Below, piece after piece: positions 1-9,151 of a stretch of 64,000 bases of DNA. A program made the position numbers and the translations under genes. This DNA comes from an uncultured Colwellia sp. (GTDB taxonomy: Bacteria; Pseudomonadota; Gammaproteobacteria; Enterobacterales; Alteromonadaceae), in contig CAJXQI010000003.1 of the NCBI GenBank assembly GCA_913058395.1, positions 1-64,000 of the forward strand, read 5' to 3'. The notes beneath the pieces are model-generated. The model had not been told where the DNA came from and did no database searches. It saw nothing but the letters and a program-made list of their open reading frames with translations. Position 1 is the first letter of the stretch. Every line of letters starts with the position of its first letter.

Positions 1-224
<224 letters not shown>

Positions 225-394
225 TACAACACCCAAGTGGTTTTGTAGGTAAGTTTGACAACACTCAATAGAGTGACACGTACATAAAGAATTGAATAAG
301 AATTGTATTTATATCGTCGATAAAAACGTTCATTCATGAACATTATCGACATTAGTGCATCCGTGCACGTTGCTTTCTCAGATTGTAACTTTTT

Positions 395-512
395 TGTCTA
401 GCGACAATAGCGACATAGCCCCACCTGATCCCATTCCGAACTCAGTAGTGAAATGTGTTAGCGCCGATGGTAGTGTGGGAGTTCCCATGTGAGAGTAGGA
501 CATTGCTAGGCT
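395..512 (+). rRNA. 5S rRNA
   Basis: A 118-nt segment with the standard 5S features: a start close to TGTCTAGCGACAATAGCG, the CCCACCTGATCCCATTCCGA core, GAACTCAGTAGTGAAA, and the closing ATTGCTAGGC that pairs with the 5' end. It is the third gene of the rRNA operon. Exact ends are estimated from the terminal helix. Confidence 0.96.
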
Positions 513-554
513 TCTTTTCAGAAAATCTGGTTAAATCTGGATTTTCGGCCCTGT

Positions 555-639
555 GGAGGGGTTCCCGAGTGGCCAAAGGGATCAGACTGTAAATCTGACG
601 GCTCAGCCTTCGGTGGTTCGAATCCACCTCCCTCCACCA
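555..639 (+). tRNA. tRNA-Tyr (GUA anticodon)
   Basis: The 85-nt sequence folds as a class II tRNA with a long variable arm. The acceptor strand GGAGGGG pairs with TCCCTCC (one G-U pair), followed by A and an encoded CCA. The anticodon loop CTGTAAATC contains GTA, and the T arm holds GGTTCGAATCC. It closely resembles E. coli tRNA-Tyr. It lies about 40 bp after 5S and before a terminator, so it is probably co-transcribed with the rRNA operon. Confidence 0.96.
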
Positions 640-646
640 TCATTTT

Positions 647-678
647 AAAACCCGTAACTTATGTTACGGGTTTTTTCG
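647..678 (+). terminator. rRNA operon terminator
   Basis: CCCGTAAC (651-658) pairs perfectly with GTTACGGG (663-670) over a four-base loop and is followed by six T. This is a textbook intrinsic terminator, placed just after tRNA-Tyr, and should end the rRNA operon transcript. Confidence 0.93.
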
Positions 679-899
679 TTGTGCAAAAAATAATAAACTT
701 AGCTGAGCTCGAAATCTTAATAAACTTACAATGTGATCTAACGACCTGTGAGTTACATAACAGATACAATTATTCCTGTTTTCAGTATTGTTGTGTGAAG
801 ATAAAAGGAGGAAAATCAATATATAAACAAGTAGTTCGAAAGACTTAAAATATACATGTCTTTTGGAGGTATTTACTTGAAGGATTATGGAGCGCCATC

Positions 900-1604
900 A
901 TGAAAGAAATATTGATTATAGAAGATGATAACTTGGTGTCTCTTACTTTAAAAAATCAGTTGGAAAGTAAAGGTTTTGGGGTCACGCAAGTTTTTAATGG
1001 CTCAGCCGCTTTACGTAAGGTAATAAATACTTTTCCGGATTTGATTTTATTGGATATAGGTTTACCTGATATTAATGGCTATGAGGTCTGTAAACAACTA
1101 CGCGAATTCTACCAACGTCCAATAATTTTCATTACAGGTAATGATGACTCGTTGGCTGAAATAAAATGTTTTGAGGTTGGTGCCGATGATTTCGTACTTA
1201 AAACTGTGCCATTTGAAGTGTTATATCAAAGAATAAAACGACTGGGTGTCAGGCCTAGTAATTATGAGCCTGCTGATATTTTGGAGTTTGGCGAACTAAA
1301 GTTTGTACCAGCCTATACGGATTGTTTTTATCAAGCAAACTCATTAGGTTTAACTCAAGAAGAGTATGAATTGTTCTATTTTATTGCCACTAAGCACAAA
1401 AGTGTGGTTTCTCGTCAGGTCATACTTAAAGTTTTAAAAGGAGCAGACTACGACGGTGTAGATCGTTCTATTGATATCAAAGTAGCTAGAATTAGAAACA
1501 AACTAAAGGCCGTAGGGTTACCAACATCATTGATACAATCAGTACGATCTAAAGGTTATCAGTTCTGTTATAAAACAATGACTGAGCCAGCCTTAGCTGA
1601 ATAA
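900..1604 (+). CDS. RstA-like OmpR-family response regulator
   Basis: This is a 234-residue two-component response regulator with an N-terminal receiver and a C-terminal winged-helix DNA-binding domain. The receiver shows the acidic pair E8/D9-D10, the phospho-acceptor D52 in LLDIGLPD, T79 and K101. After K101 the usual K-P is replaced by KTVPFEVL, and the winged helix carries YDGVDRSIDIKVARIR. Both features match RstA as I remember it better than OmpR or PhoB. The C-terminal KGYQF segment is the expected wing. A GGAG-type site precedes the ATG. No histidine kinase is adjacent, so its partner (an RstB-like kinase) must be elsewhere. The assignment to RstA rather than a related regulator is inference. 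Confidence 0.85.
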   Translation: MKEILIIEDDNLVSLTLKNQLESKGFGVTQVFNGSAALRKVINTFPDLILLDIGLPDINGYEVCKQLREFYQRPIIFITGNDDSLAEIKCFEVGADDFVLKTVPFEVLYQRIKRLGVRPSNYEPADILEFGELKFVPAYTDCFYQANSLGLTQEEYELFYFIATKHKSVVSRQVILKVLKGADYDGVDRSIDIKVARIRNKLKAVGLPTSLIQSVRSKGYQFCYKTMTEPALAE

Positions 1605-1746
1605 CATACCCTTTCAGAGTTCAGTGTGATTTAGTTCTTAATTTAATATGAAGAGCGAGTACTATTATTGCACTGAGACCATCTATACTGTATTCTGCAC
1701 CGCTGTTTGACACTTGCTCAAACCCCTGCAAAAAAGAGTATATTCT

Positions 1747-3126
1747 ATGAGTTTTACCGATTTAGGCCTTTCTGCTCCAATTCAAAAAGCTATTGCTGAA
1801 AAAGGTTATACCGATCCATCACCTATTCAGGCTCAGGCAATTCCTGCTGTATTAGCCGGTAAAGATGTTATGGCTGCGGCGCAAACAGGCACAGGTAAAA
1901 CAGCTGGTTTCACATTACCTATTTTAGAAATTTTATCAAAGGGCGATAAAGTTCGTGCTAATCAAGCAAGAACCTTAATTGTTACTCCGACGCGCGAACT
2001 TGCAGCACAAATAGCTGAAAATGTGGAAATGTACGGTAAGCATTTACCGCTTAAGTCGACAGTAGTGTTCGGTGGGGTGAAAATTAATCCTCAAATGACA
2101 CGTCTGCGTCAAGGTGTCGATATTCTAGTAGCAACACCTGGTCGTTTGTTAGATTTATACAATCAAAATGCTATTCGATTTAATCAACTAGAAATACTTG
2201 TACTAGATGAAGCCGATAGAATGTTAGATATGGGCTTTTTACGTGATATTAAGAAAATTTTATCGTTGCTACCAAAGAACCGTCAAAACTTACTTTTCTC
2301 CGCAACATTTTGCCCGGATATTCGTGAACTAGCTAAAGGCTTAGTAAATAATCCTGTAGAAATATCTGTTAGTCCAAAAAATACGACAGCAGAAACTGTT
2401 GAACAGCTAATCTACTCGGTAGATAAAAATAAAAAAGCGCCATTGTTAACGCACTTGATTAAAACTCATGATTGGCAACAAGTTATTGTGTTTATGAAAA
2501 CAAAGCATGGTGCGAATAAATTAACCAAACAATTAGATGCGTCAGGCATAAGCGCGGCAGCTATTCACGGTAATAAAAGCCAAGGTGCCCGAACCAAAGC
2601 ATTAGCGAACTTTAAAGACGGTACTATTAGCGTTTTAGTCGCTACTGATATTGCTGCACGTGGCATAGATATTGACCAGTTACCTCAAGTTGTTAACTTT
2701 GAGTTGCCTAATGTCCCAGAAGATTATGTGCATCGTATTGGTCGTACAGGCCGAGCTGGAGCGAGTGGTCATGCAGTATCATTGGTTTGTGGAGATGAAA
2801 TAGATTTATTAAATGATGTCGAACATGTGATCCAAACACATATACCACGAGAAATTGTTGAAGGCTTTGAACCGGTGCATGCGCTGCCAGCATCTCGTAA
2901 ATTACGAGCATTAAAAGCTAAAAAGCCGAAAAAGTTTAAAACTGATAAGCCTGAACATAAAGATGGTCAACGCTCGGGTGATAATGCACGAGGCCATAAA
3001 CCTACAGGTAAAAATAGACGCCATACGGGTAATAGCAGTAGCAGCAACCCTTATGCGAATAGTCCCGGAAAACCAAGTGGTAACAGTGGCGGCGGTCGTC
3101 GTATTAATCCAAGCCCAGCTAAGTAA
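1747..3126 (+). CDS. rhlE: DEAD-box RNA helicase, RhlE type
   Basis: This ATP-dependent RNA helicase (459 residues) probably acts in ribosome assembly or RNA unwinding in the cold. Motifs appear in order: the Q motif region (SFTDLGLS, then [10 protein letters not shown]), motif I AQTGTGKT, Ia [20 protein letters not shown], the helicase C domain with [11 protein letters not shown], and [12 protein letters not shown]. The tail is basic and low-complexity (Lys, Ser, Gly, Asn), typical of RhlE. The longest frame opens 33 bases earlier, but the protein aligns from MSFTDLGL, so the ATG at 1747 is used. A second RhlE-type gene lies only 1.5 kb downstream. Confidence 0.93.
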   Translation: MSFTDLGLSAPIQKAIAEKGYTDPSPIQAQAIPAVLAGKDVMAAAQTGTGKTAGFTLPILEILSKGDKVRANQARTLIVTPTRELAAQIAENVEMYGKHLPLKSTVVFGGVKINPQMTRLRQGVDILVATPGRLLDLYNQNAIRFNQLEILVLDEADRMLDMGFLRDIKKILSLLPKNRQNLLFSATFCPDIRELAKGLVNNPVEISVSPKNTTAETVEQLIYSVDKNKKAPLLTHLIKTHDWQQVIVFMKTKHGANKLTKQLDASGISAAAIHGNKSQGARTKALANFKDGTISVLVATDIAARGIDIDQLPQVVNFELPNVPEDYVHRIGRTGRAGASGHAVSLVCGDEIDLLNDVEHVIQTHIPREIVEGFEPVHALPASRKLRALKAKKPKKFKTDKPEHKDGQRSGDNARGHKPTGKNRRHTGNSSSSNPYANSPGKPSGNSGGGRRINPSPAK

Positions 3127-3134
3127 TACAACCA

Positions 3135-3166
3135 TAAAAAATGCCAACCTAGAGTTGGCATTTTTG
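3135..3166. terminator. Bidirectional terminator between rhlE and yaiI
   Basis: AAAAAATGCCAAC pairs with GTTGGCATTTTTG across a five-base loop. A-tracts on the left and T-tracts on the right make it usable from both directions, as expected between the convergent helicase and YaiI genes. Confidence 0.85.
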
Positions 3167-3168
3167 TT

Positions 3169-3612
3169 TTAGCGTTGAGCTAGCAGTTTATCAAGGTTAT
3201 TAGCAAAGGCTTGTCGATCAGCTTGGCTGATTGGTGGAGCACCACCTGTATCTACGCCGCTTGAACGCATAGTATCCATAAAATCACGCATATTGAGTCG
3301 TTGACGAATATTACTTTCTGTATAGAGTTCGCCTCTAGGATTAAGTGCCAAACAGCCTTTTTCAACAACTTCTGCAGCTAATGGAATATCGGCGGTGATC
3401 ACTAAATCTTTTGGCGCAGCTCGTTTTACTATTTCATCATCAGCAACATCAAAACCTGAAGTTACCTGTATAAAACTGATTACTTTGGACGGTGGTGTTT
3501 TCAAATAGTGATTGGCTAATAAGGTCGTTGGTGTTTGTGTACGTTCTGCTGCACGAAATAATATCTCTTTTATTACCACTGGACAGGCGTCAGCATCAAC
3601 CCAAATTTTCAT
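3169..3612 (-). CDS. yaiI: YaiI/YqxD family protein (DUF188, UPF0178)
   Basis: This 147-residue cytosolic protein belongs to the YaiI/YqxD family, whose fold is related to PIN-type nucleases but whose biochemical role is not established. Family marks are the N-terminal [12 protein letters not shown], the central [22 protein letters not shown] and the C-terminal [15 protein letters not shown]. The conserved aspartates in the first, second and third of these could form a metal site. It is a single gene, convergent with the helicase and sharing its terminator, with a short upstream spacer. Confidence 0.92.
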   Translation of the reverse strand: MKIWVDADACPVVIKEILFRAAERTQTPTTLLANHYLKTPPSKVISFIQVTSGFDVADDEIVKRAAPKDLVITADIPLAAEVVEKGCLALNPRGELYTESNIRQRLNMRDFMDTMRSSGVDTGGAPPISQADRQAFANNLDKLLAQR

Positions 3613-3736
3613 GGTTTACCTTTATAATTTTAACTATGACATAACAGATGGTAATGTACCTCTAAACACTAGGTATTGTAAGCTTCGAGCTCTATTGATT
3701 AGACTTCCCTAGTAAATTAATTTAATAGGAAAATAA

Positions 3737-4213
3737 ATGAACCAACCTCAACGCGATATAACGCTTCGATTCTTAGCTGAACCACAAGATGTTAATTTTG
3801 GTGGTAAAGTGCATGGTGGTGCAGTAATGAAGTGGATAGATTTAGCTGCTTACGCATGTGCTGCCGGTTGGAGTGGCAGATATTGTGTAACAGCTTATGC
3901 AGGTGGTATTCGCTTTGTTGCGCCAATTCATGTTGGAAGCCTAGTGGAAGTAGAAGCAAAAGTTATTTATACCGGAAATTCTTCTATGCATATTGCATTA
4001 GAAGTTAATGCTTGTGATCCGAAGTCATTAAATCGCCGCTTAACCACGCACTGTATTGTTATTATGGTTGCTGTTGATCAAAATGGTCAGTCTGAACACG
4101 TACCACAGTGGGTTCCTGAGACTGAAGCTGATATAAAGCAGCATGAAAGTGCGAAAAAATTAATGGAAATGCGCAAACAAATCGGCGAAGAGATGCAAAT
4201 TTTTGTAGAATAG
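3737..4213 (+). CDS. Acyl-CoA thioesterase, hotdog fold (YciA-like)
   Basis: This 158-residue hotdog-fold protein is predicted to hydrolyse acyl-CoA thioesters in the cytosol. The pattern VNFGGKVHGGAVMKWIDLAAYACA is the family's signature around the active-site helix; it is followed by the FVAPIHVGSLVEVEAKV strand and the VAVDQNGQ turn. A purine-rich site (AGGAAAAT) lies just before the ATG. It is followed after 39 bp by a DUF2750 gene and then by a helicase, all on the same strand, so the three may be one operon. The chain-length preference cannot be read from sequence. Confidence 0.88.
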   Translation: MNQPQRDITLRFLAEPQDVNFGGKVHGGAVMKWIDLAAYACAAGWSGRYCVTAYAGGIRFVAPIHVGSLVEVEAKVIYTGNSSMHIALEVNACDPKSLNRRLTTHCIVIMVAVDQNGQSEHVPQWVPETEADIKQHESAKKLMEMRKQIGEEMQIFVE

Positions 4214-4252
4214 ACTTACTATTACCTAGTTTCATTTTTCATAGGAAAAACC

Positions 4253-4639
4253 GTGTTAGAGCAAGCAAGAATAAAGCAAATACTGCAGATGGATGATGCA
4301 CAACGCGCAACATACTTTTTAAAAGAAGTCGTTGAGAATAATCAACTGTGGATACTAACTGATGAACACGGCTGCGTTATGCTCAACACGGAAGAAGAAG
4401 ACTGTGTACCTGTATGGCCAAACCAAGAGTTTTCCGAAGCTTGGGCAACAGATGAATGGCAAGAGTGCAAGCCAGAAGCTATTTCGCTCAATAAGTGGTT
4501 TAGCCGCTGGTCGCATGGCCTAGCAGATGACGAACTTGCTGTGGTAGTTTTCCCAAGTCAGAATGAGCAAGGATTAGTGTATTATCCTGACGAACTTGAG
4601 CATGATCTTAAACAGCAACAATCGAAAAAGAAGCGATAA
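4253..4639 (+). CDS. DUF2750 domain protein
   Basis: This 128-residue acidic cytosolic protein of the DUF2750 family has no known function. Recognisable features are the N-terminal helix (RATYFLKEVVENNQLWILTD), the tryptophan-rich core VWPNQEFSEAWATDEWQ and the closing DELAVVVFP strand; the last residues are basic. It begins with GTG, with AGGA about 7 bases upstream. It sits between the thioesterase and the second helicase, ending 6 bp before the helicase start, which suggests co-transcription. Confidence 0.8.
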   Translation: MLEQARIKQILQMDDAQRATYFLKEVVENNQLWILTDEHGCVMLNTEEEDCVPVWPNQEFSEAWATDEWQECKPEAISLNKWFSRWSHGLADDELAVVVFPSQNEQGLVYYPDELEHDLKQQQSKKKR

Positions 4640-4645
4640 ATTACG

Positions 4646-5893
4646 ATGAGTTTTTCTTCATTAGCCCTAGATAAATCGCTTACTGATGTTGTTAAAGCAT
4701 TAGGTTACGAACAACCAACTCCTATTCAGCAGCAAGCAATCCCCGCAATTCTTGCCAATAAAGATATTATGGCCGGAGCACAAACAGGTACTGGAAAAAC
4801 AGCGGCCTTCGCTTTACCCATTTTACAGCGCTTAGGCGAGAATATTCCAGCTCAAAGGCCCATTCGTGCATTAGTATTAACGCCAACCCGCGAGCTTGCA
4901 CAACAAGTATATAAAAGCTTTGTACGCTATGCGGAAAATACAGAACTCAATATTGCTGTTGCATACGGTGGTGTTAGCATTAAACCGCAAATAGCAGCAA
5001 TCGAACAAGGCGTAGATGTTTTAGTTGCGACGCCAGGAAGGCTGTTAGACCATATCATTAATGGCAGTGTTTTATTGATTCACCTTGAAACCATCGTATT
5101 TGATGAAGCCGATAGAATGCTAGATATGGGCTTTAAAGATGAAATAGATCGAATTCTTAATAGATTGCCACCAACAAGGCAAACACTATTATTTTCAGCG
5201 ACTTTTGATGATGCAATATTTAAGCTAAGCAAAACCTTACTTAATGAACCTGAACTTATTGAAGTAAGTGAAAGAAATACAGTTGCCGCCAAGGTTGAAC
5301 AAATAGTTTATACCGTTGATAGTGACCGAAAACGTGAATTGACCTCATTTCTTATCGGTTCAAAAAATTGGCAGCAAGTGCTTATTTTTACTCGTACAAA
5401 GCAAGGTGCGGACGAGCTAGCAAAGGAAATGTGCAAAGACGGTGTTAAAACTCAGTCAATACATGGTGATAAATCGCAAGGGGCGCGTGATAAAGCACTT
5501 GCTGAATTTAAAGCCGGGAAAACTCGGGCGTTAGTGGCTACAGATGTTGCTGCACGTGGTATTGATATTAGTGACTTACGTTACGTAATTAACTATGAAC
5601 TACCTTATATTGCTGAAGATTATATTCATCGTATTGGACGTACGGGCCGCGCAGGTAATGATGGCTTAGCGATTTCGCTAATGAGCCCATCAGAAACATG
5701 GCTGCTTGAAGCCGTAGAAGAAGTGCTTGATAACCGTTTAATGCAGCAATGGTTTCCTGGCTATGAACCTGATTTAACAAAAACAGATGCCCCGGTACGC
5801 AAAAACACCTTAGGTCGACAAAAGAAGCACGGTCGACAACAGGCATTTGGTGATAAAAAGAAAGCTAAGCCTAACAAGCCTCATCGCCGTTAA
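4646..5893 (+). CDS. DEAD-box RNA helicase, RhlE type (second copy)
   Basis: This is a 415-residue DEAD-box helicase of the RhlE group, paralogous to the gene at 1747-3126. Visible motifs are the Q-motif region PTPIQQQAIP, motif I AQTGTGKT, Ia PTRELAQQ, II DEAD, III SAT, V ATDVAARGIDI and [12 protein letters not shown]. Its tail is shorter and rich in Lys/Arg, consistent with RNA contact. It starts 6 bp after the DUF2750 gene and ends before an intrinsic terminator. The two helicases differ across much of the C-terminal half, so this is not a recent duplication. Confidence 0.92.
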   Translation: MSFSSLALDKSLTDVVKALGYEQPTPIQQQAIPAILANKDIMAGAQTGTGKTAAFALPILQRLGENIPAQRPIRALVLTPTRELAQQVYKSFVRYAENTELNIAVAYGGVSIKPQIAAIEQGVDVLVATPGRLLDHIINGSVLLIHLETIVFDEADRMLDMGFKDEIDRILNRLPPTRQTLLFSATFDDAIFKLSKTLLNEPELIEVSERNTVAAKVEQIVYTVDSDRKRELTSFLIGSKNWQQVLIFTRTKQGADELAKEMCKDGVKTQSIHGDKSQGARDKALAEFKAGKTRALVATDVAARGIDISDLRYVINYELPYIAEDYIHRIGRTGRAGNDGLAISLMSPSETWLLEAVEEVLDNRLMQQWFPGYEPDLTKTDAPVRKNTLGRQKKHGRQQAFGDKKKAKPNKPHRR

Positions 5894-5906
5894 TTTACTA
5901 TCGCTG

Positions 5907-5933
5907 AAATTAAAATTAAAATTAAAATTAAAA
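5907..5933. repeat. Short tandem repeat of AAATTA units
   Basis: Four-plus copies of the hexamer AAATTA run head to tail between the helicase stop codon and its terminator. It is a simple-sequence tract likely to vary in copy number by slippage. It lies outside any coding frame. Confidence 0.8.
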
Positions 5934-5935
5934 CT

Positions 5936-5966
5936 GAAAAAGCCGAATTATTATTCGGTTTTTTAT
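5936..5966 (+). terminator. Terminator after the second helicase
   Basis: AAAAAGCCGAAT pairs with ATTCGGTTTTTT around a short AT loop and ends in a T tract. The left-hand A tract could also let it work for the minus-strand DsbA-like gene that converges on it. Confidence 0.85.
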
Positions 5967-6013
5967 ATTTCTGACAATAACTAATATCAGATAACGTGTA
6001 AGTTATATCGGAG

Positions 6014-6661
6014 TTAAAGAGTAAATAAATACGCGACTAACTCATTGTATTCAGAAAAGAAGTTGTTTTTATCTAGTGACTTACTGTCGATCAAATACTT
6101 ACCATTAACGACCATAGTTGGCACGCTAGTAAGTTGACGATTCTTTGAAAGCTTATCTTGTATTTTTTTCTCTCTTTTAGCTTGTCCAATGATAGAAAAG
6201 TTCTTCATACCTTGATCAAACTTTTTGGCGTCACCACCGCTTAAAACAAAAATATTACGAATGTCTTTTTCATTGTTAATTGTTGCTCTATCGGTTTGTA
6301 AATATTTAAAAACAGCAGGAGAAAACTTACTATCAACGCCTGTTTTTTCAGCAATGATGAGCGCTTTACTTAGCATGAATTGAATTTCAGCTGAGGTTTG
6401 GCTCATAAAATCTACATGAACTTTGTTGAAGGTTGCTTGCTCTGGCATTACTTTTTTAAAACTCTCAAGGTACGGTTCATATGCACGACACGAAGGGCAA
6501 TAATAAGAAAAGTATTCACTTAGCTCAGGCGATAAGGTTTTCTTTTCAGCAACGACGGTATAGTGTTTGCCTTCCTCAAATTTCATTGCTTGACTGGGAA
6601 GTGCAAACGTAAATATGAGTGTTGTTACTAAGCCTATTATTAATGTTGTTATTTTTGACAT
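6014..6661 (-). CDS. DsbA-family periplasmic thiol-disulfide oxidoreductase with CPSC site
   Basis: This 215-residue exported protein should oxidise or shuffle disulfides in the periplasm. Residues 1-25 form a signal peptide ending ALPSQA. The thioredoxin-fold active site reads YYCPSCRAYEP, giving C55-P-S-C58, whereas E. coli DsbA has CPHC. The cis-proline loop is SVPTMVVNG near residue 180. The insert between these is helical, as in DsbA. The His-to-Ser change in the dipeptide should lower the oxidising power, by analogy with DsbA mutants, though this is inference. The gene stands alone; no DsbB lies in the window. Confidence 0.88.
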   Translation of the reverse strand: MSKITTLIIGLVTTLIFTFALPSQAMKFEEGKHYTVVAEKKTLSPELSEYFSYYCPSCRAYEPYLESFKKVMPEQATFNKVHVDFMSQTSAEIQFMLSKALIIAEKTGVDSKFSPAVFKYLQTDRATINNEKDIRNIFVLSGGDAKKFDQGMKNFSIIGQAKREKKIQDKLSKNRQLTSVPTMVVNGKYLIDSKSLDKNNFFSEYNELVAYLFTL

Positions 6662-6861
6662 GCTATGTACTTCCTGATCTTCATGTTAAAAAGCTTTGCA
6701 GCTTTATATGGATATTCAATGAGTTGAATTATAGACAGTTTATAAATAAAAATGTTCACTGATAAATGTAAAAATTCATGTCTAATATGAGCCTTTACTA
6801 GCCAATAGAGCAGTAATTTGCTTTGATAGTACTTTATGTTTGCAATCAACAAGGAAAGACA

Positions 6862-7611
6862 ATGAGAAGCCATGAGATAGATTATAAAATTATTGGTCAG
6901 TCAATGCAGATGGTAGAAATTGAGCTAGACCGAGATGAAACTGTCATTGCTGAAGCTGGCGCGATGAATTACATGGAAGATGGCATTGAGTTTGAAACGA
7001 AAATGGGTGACGGCTCAGACGCTAACCAAGGCATAATGGGTAAGCTGTTTTCGGCAGGAAAACGTATGATGACGGGGGAGTCAGTATTTATGACTCACTT
7101 TACTAACCATGATAATAACCGCAAAACCGTAGCATTTGCTGCACCATACCCTGGGTCTATTATTAGTGTCGATCTTGCTGATATTGGTGGTGGTGTTACC
7201 TGTCAAAAAGATGCTTTTCTATGTGCGGCATTAGGTACAAAAATAGATATTACGTTTAATAAGCGCTTAGGTAGCGGTTTTTTTGGTGGTGAGGGCTTTA
7301 TTTTAGAACGACTTGAAGGTGATGGTTTAGCATTTTTACATGCAGGTGGTACTATCATTGAAAAAGAGCTAAATGGTGAAATCTTGCGAGTTGATACCGG
7401 ATGTTTAGTCGGCTTTAGTGATGGTATTGATTATGATATTGAAATGACCAAAGGTTTAAAAAGTATGTTGTTTGGCGGTGAAGGGATGTTTATTGCGACA
7501 CTATCTGGCCATGGTAAAGTTTGGTTGCAGAGTTTACCGTTTTCTCGCTTAGCTGATCGTATTATTCAGCACGCACCAAAAATAGGCGGTAGTAATACTG
7601 GAGAATCTTAA
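6862..7611 (+). CDS. AIM24 / TIGR00266 family protein
   Basis: This 249-residue protein of the AIM24-like family (TIGR00266, formerly DUF124) is found in many bacteria and, as a mitochondrial relative, in yeast; its molecular role is unknown. The family pattern is visible as [21 protein letters not shown], a Gly-rich middle ([17 protein letters not shown]) and a second near-repeat ([22 protein letters not shown]), consistent with a beta-rich double-repeat fold. The longest frame begins 39 bases upstream, but AAGGA sits just before the ATG at 6862 and family alignment begins there. Confidence 0.88.
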   Translation: MRSHEIDYKIIGQSMQMVEIELDRDETVIAEAGAMNYMEDGIEFETKMGDGSDANQGIMGKLFSAGKRMMTGESVFMTHFTNHDNNRKTVAFAAPYPGSIISVDLADIGGGVTCQKDAFLCAALGTKIDITFNKRLGSGFFGGEGFILERLEGDGLAFLHAGGTIIEKELNGEILRVDTGCLVGFSDGIDYDIEMTKGLKSMLFGGEGMFIATLSGHGKVWLQSLPFSRLADRIIQHAPKIGGSNTGES

Positions 7612-7676
7612 ACTCCAAGCCTTAAATGAAAAAATAGTGTTATATGAGTTCTTGGTAAAGTAAAAGGCAGTTGGTT

Positions 7677-9068
7677 GTGAAGTTATTATTAATAATACTA
7701 AGTGTATTCGTCAGCTTTCCCTCTTTTGCGAGTGAACCACTAACTCAAGCTATTTCATTAACCTCGCACTGGGTTGGTTTTGCTGCGTTAGCGATATTTG
7801 CATTAGCATATGTGTTCGTGATCTTTGAAGAAAAGTTTCACATGCGAAAGTCTAAACCCGTGTTACTTGCAGCAGGGCTTATTTGGTTATTAATTGCTGC
7901 GGTATACCAGCAAATGGGTGATACCCATTCAGCTGAAGTGGCGATTAGGCACAACTTTTTAGAATATGCTGAGCTATTCTTCTTTTTGCTCGTTGCCATG
8001 ACTTACATAAACTCTATGTTAGAACGGCAAGTATTTGATGCTCTGCGGGATGTCTTAATTATTAAGGGCTTTAGTTATCGAGCATTATTTTGGTTAACAG
8101 GGATTTTAGCTTTTTTCATTTCGCCAATTGCCGATAATCTAACAACTGCATTAATTATGTGCGCGGTGATACTTGCTGTCGGGCAAGGTCAACCAAAATT
8201 CATTGCCATTGGTTGTGTAAATATTGTAGTTGCGGCAAACGCTGGCGGGGCATTTAGCCCGTTTGGTGATATTACAACGCTAATGGTTTGGCAAAAAGGT
8301 CTTATTGAGTTTGAAACATTTTTTAAATTATTTATACCTTCGATAGTTAACTTCTTAATACCAGCATTGATTATGCAATTTGCTTTGCCACCGGGGAAAC
8401 CTGATGCGATTTCCGCCGAACAAGTTAAAATTAGAAAAGGTGGTTTGGTTATTGTTGGCTTATTTTTAGCGACAATAGTTACCGCTGTGAGCTTTCATAA
8501 CTTCCTCCATTTACCACCAGTATTCGGCATGATGACAGGGCTCGCTTACCTTAAATTTTATGGCTATTATCTGCGCAAGTTTGGTAATACACATATTGAT
8601 AAATCAGACATCCCCACAAGTCATGAAGTAGAAGATGATTTTGATATTTTTGATAAAATTGCTAAAGCTGAATGGGATACCCTATTCTTTTTCTATGGTG
8701 TTATTCTTGCGGTTGGAGGTTTAGGCTTTATTGGTTATTTATCACTTACCTCTAGCTTTATTTATGGCGAACTAGGACCAACAACAGCGAATATCCTCGT
8801 TGGTATACTATCGGCTATTGTTGATAATATTCCGGTGATGTTTGCTGTATTGTCAATGCAACCAGATATGAGCCAAATGCAGTGGTTATTAGTAACATTA
8901 ACTGCAGGTGTAGGCGGAAGTTTGCTTTCGATAGGCTCTGCAGCTGGCGTAGCTCTTATGGGACAAGCACGCGGCCAGTATACCTTCTTCAGCCATTTGA
9001 AGTGGACGCCAGTAATAGCGTTAGGTTACTTTGCCAGTATATGGGTGCACTTTCTCGTTAACGGCTAA
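7677..9068 (+). CDS. nhaD: Na+/H+ antiporter NhaD
   Basis: This inner-membrane sodium/proton antiporter of the NhaD type (ion transporter superfamily) has about 463 residues. It exports Na+ or Li+ in exchange for protons and is common in marine bacteria. It begins with a signal-like segment (MKLLLIILSVFVSFPSFA), as many NhaD proteins do, followed by about a dozen membrane helices. Conserved stretches include FFISPIADNLTTALIM, AANAGGAFSPFGDITTLMVW and SAIVDNIPVMFAVLSM, whose Asp/Asn residues are the likely ion site. The TTG at 7671 is only 3 bases from AAAAGG, while the GTG at 7677 is 9 bases away, so GTG is preferred. Confidence 0.92.
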   Translation: MKLLLIILSVFVSFPSFASEPLTQAISLTSHWVGFAALAIFALAYVFVIFEEKFHMRKSKPVLLAAGLIWLLIAAVYQQMGDTHSAEVAIRHNFLEYAELFFFLLVAMTYINSMLERQVFDALRDVLIIKGFSYRALFWLTGILAFFISPIADNLTTALIMCAVILAVGQGQPKFIAIGCVNIVVAANAGGAFSPFGDITTLMVWQKGLIEFETFFKLFIPSIVNFLIPALIMQFALPPGKPDAISAEQVKIRKGGLVIVGLFLATIVTAVSFHNFLHLPPVFGMMTGLAYLKFYGYYLRKFGNTHIDKSDIPTSHEVEDDFDIFDKIAKAEWDTLFFFYGVILAVGGLGFIGYLSLTSSFIYGELGPTTANILVGILSAIVDNIPVMFAVLSMQPDMSQMQWLLVTLTAGVGGSLLSIGSAAGVALMGQARGQYTFFSHLKWTPVIALGYFASIWVHFLVNG

Positions 9069-9101
9069 TGTCGTTGGTAATGGTTTGTGGCTCTATTTAA
9101 A

Positions 9102-9136
9102 AAAGCCAAGTTTCAACTCTTAAATTACTTGGCTTT
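9102..9136. terminator. Bidirectional terminator after nhaD
   Basis: AAAGCCAAGT (9102-9111) pairs with ACTTGGCTTT (9127-9136) across a 15-base loop, between the convergent nhaD and DUF900 hydrolase genes. The flanking A and T runs make it plausible for both strands. Confidence 0.75.
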
Positions 9137-9151
9137 CATCTAAATATAAAC

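Noticed and set aside
442-627. 61-codon minus-strand frame across 5S and tRNA-Tyr
   Set aside because: It overlaps two clear RNA genes on the opposite strand and has no ribosome site.
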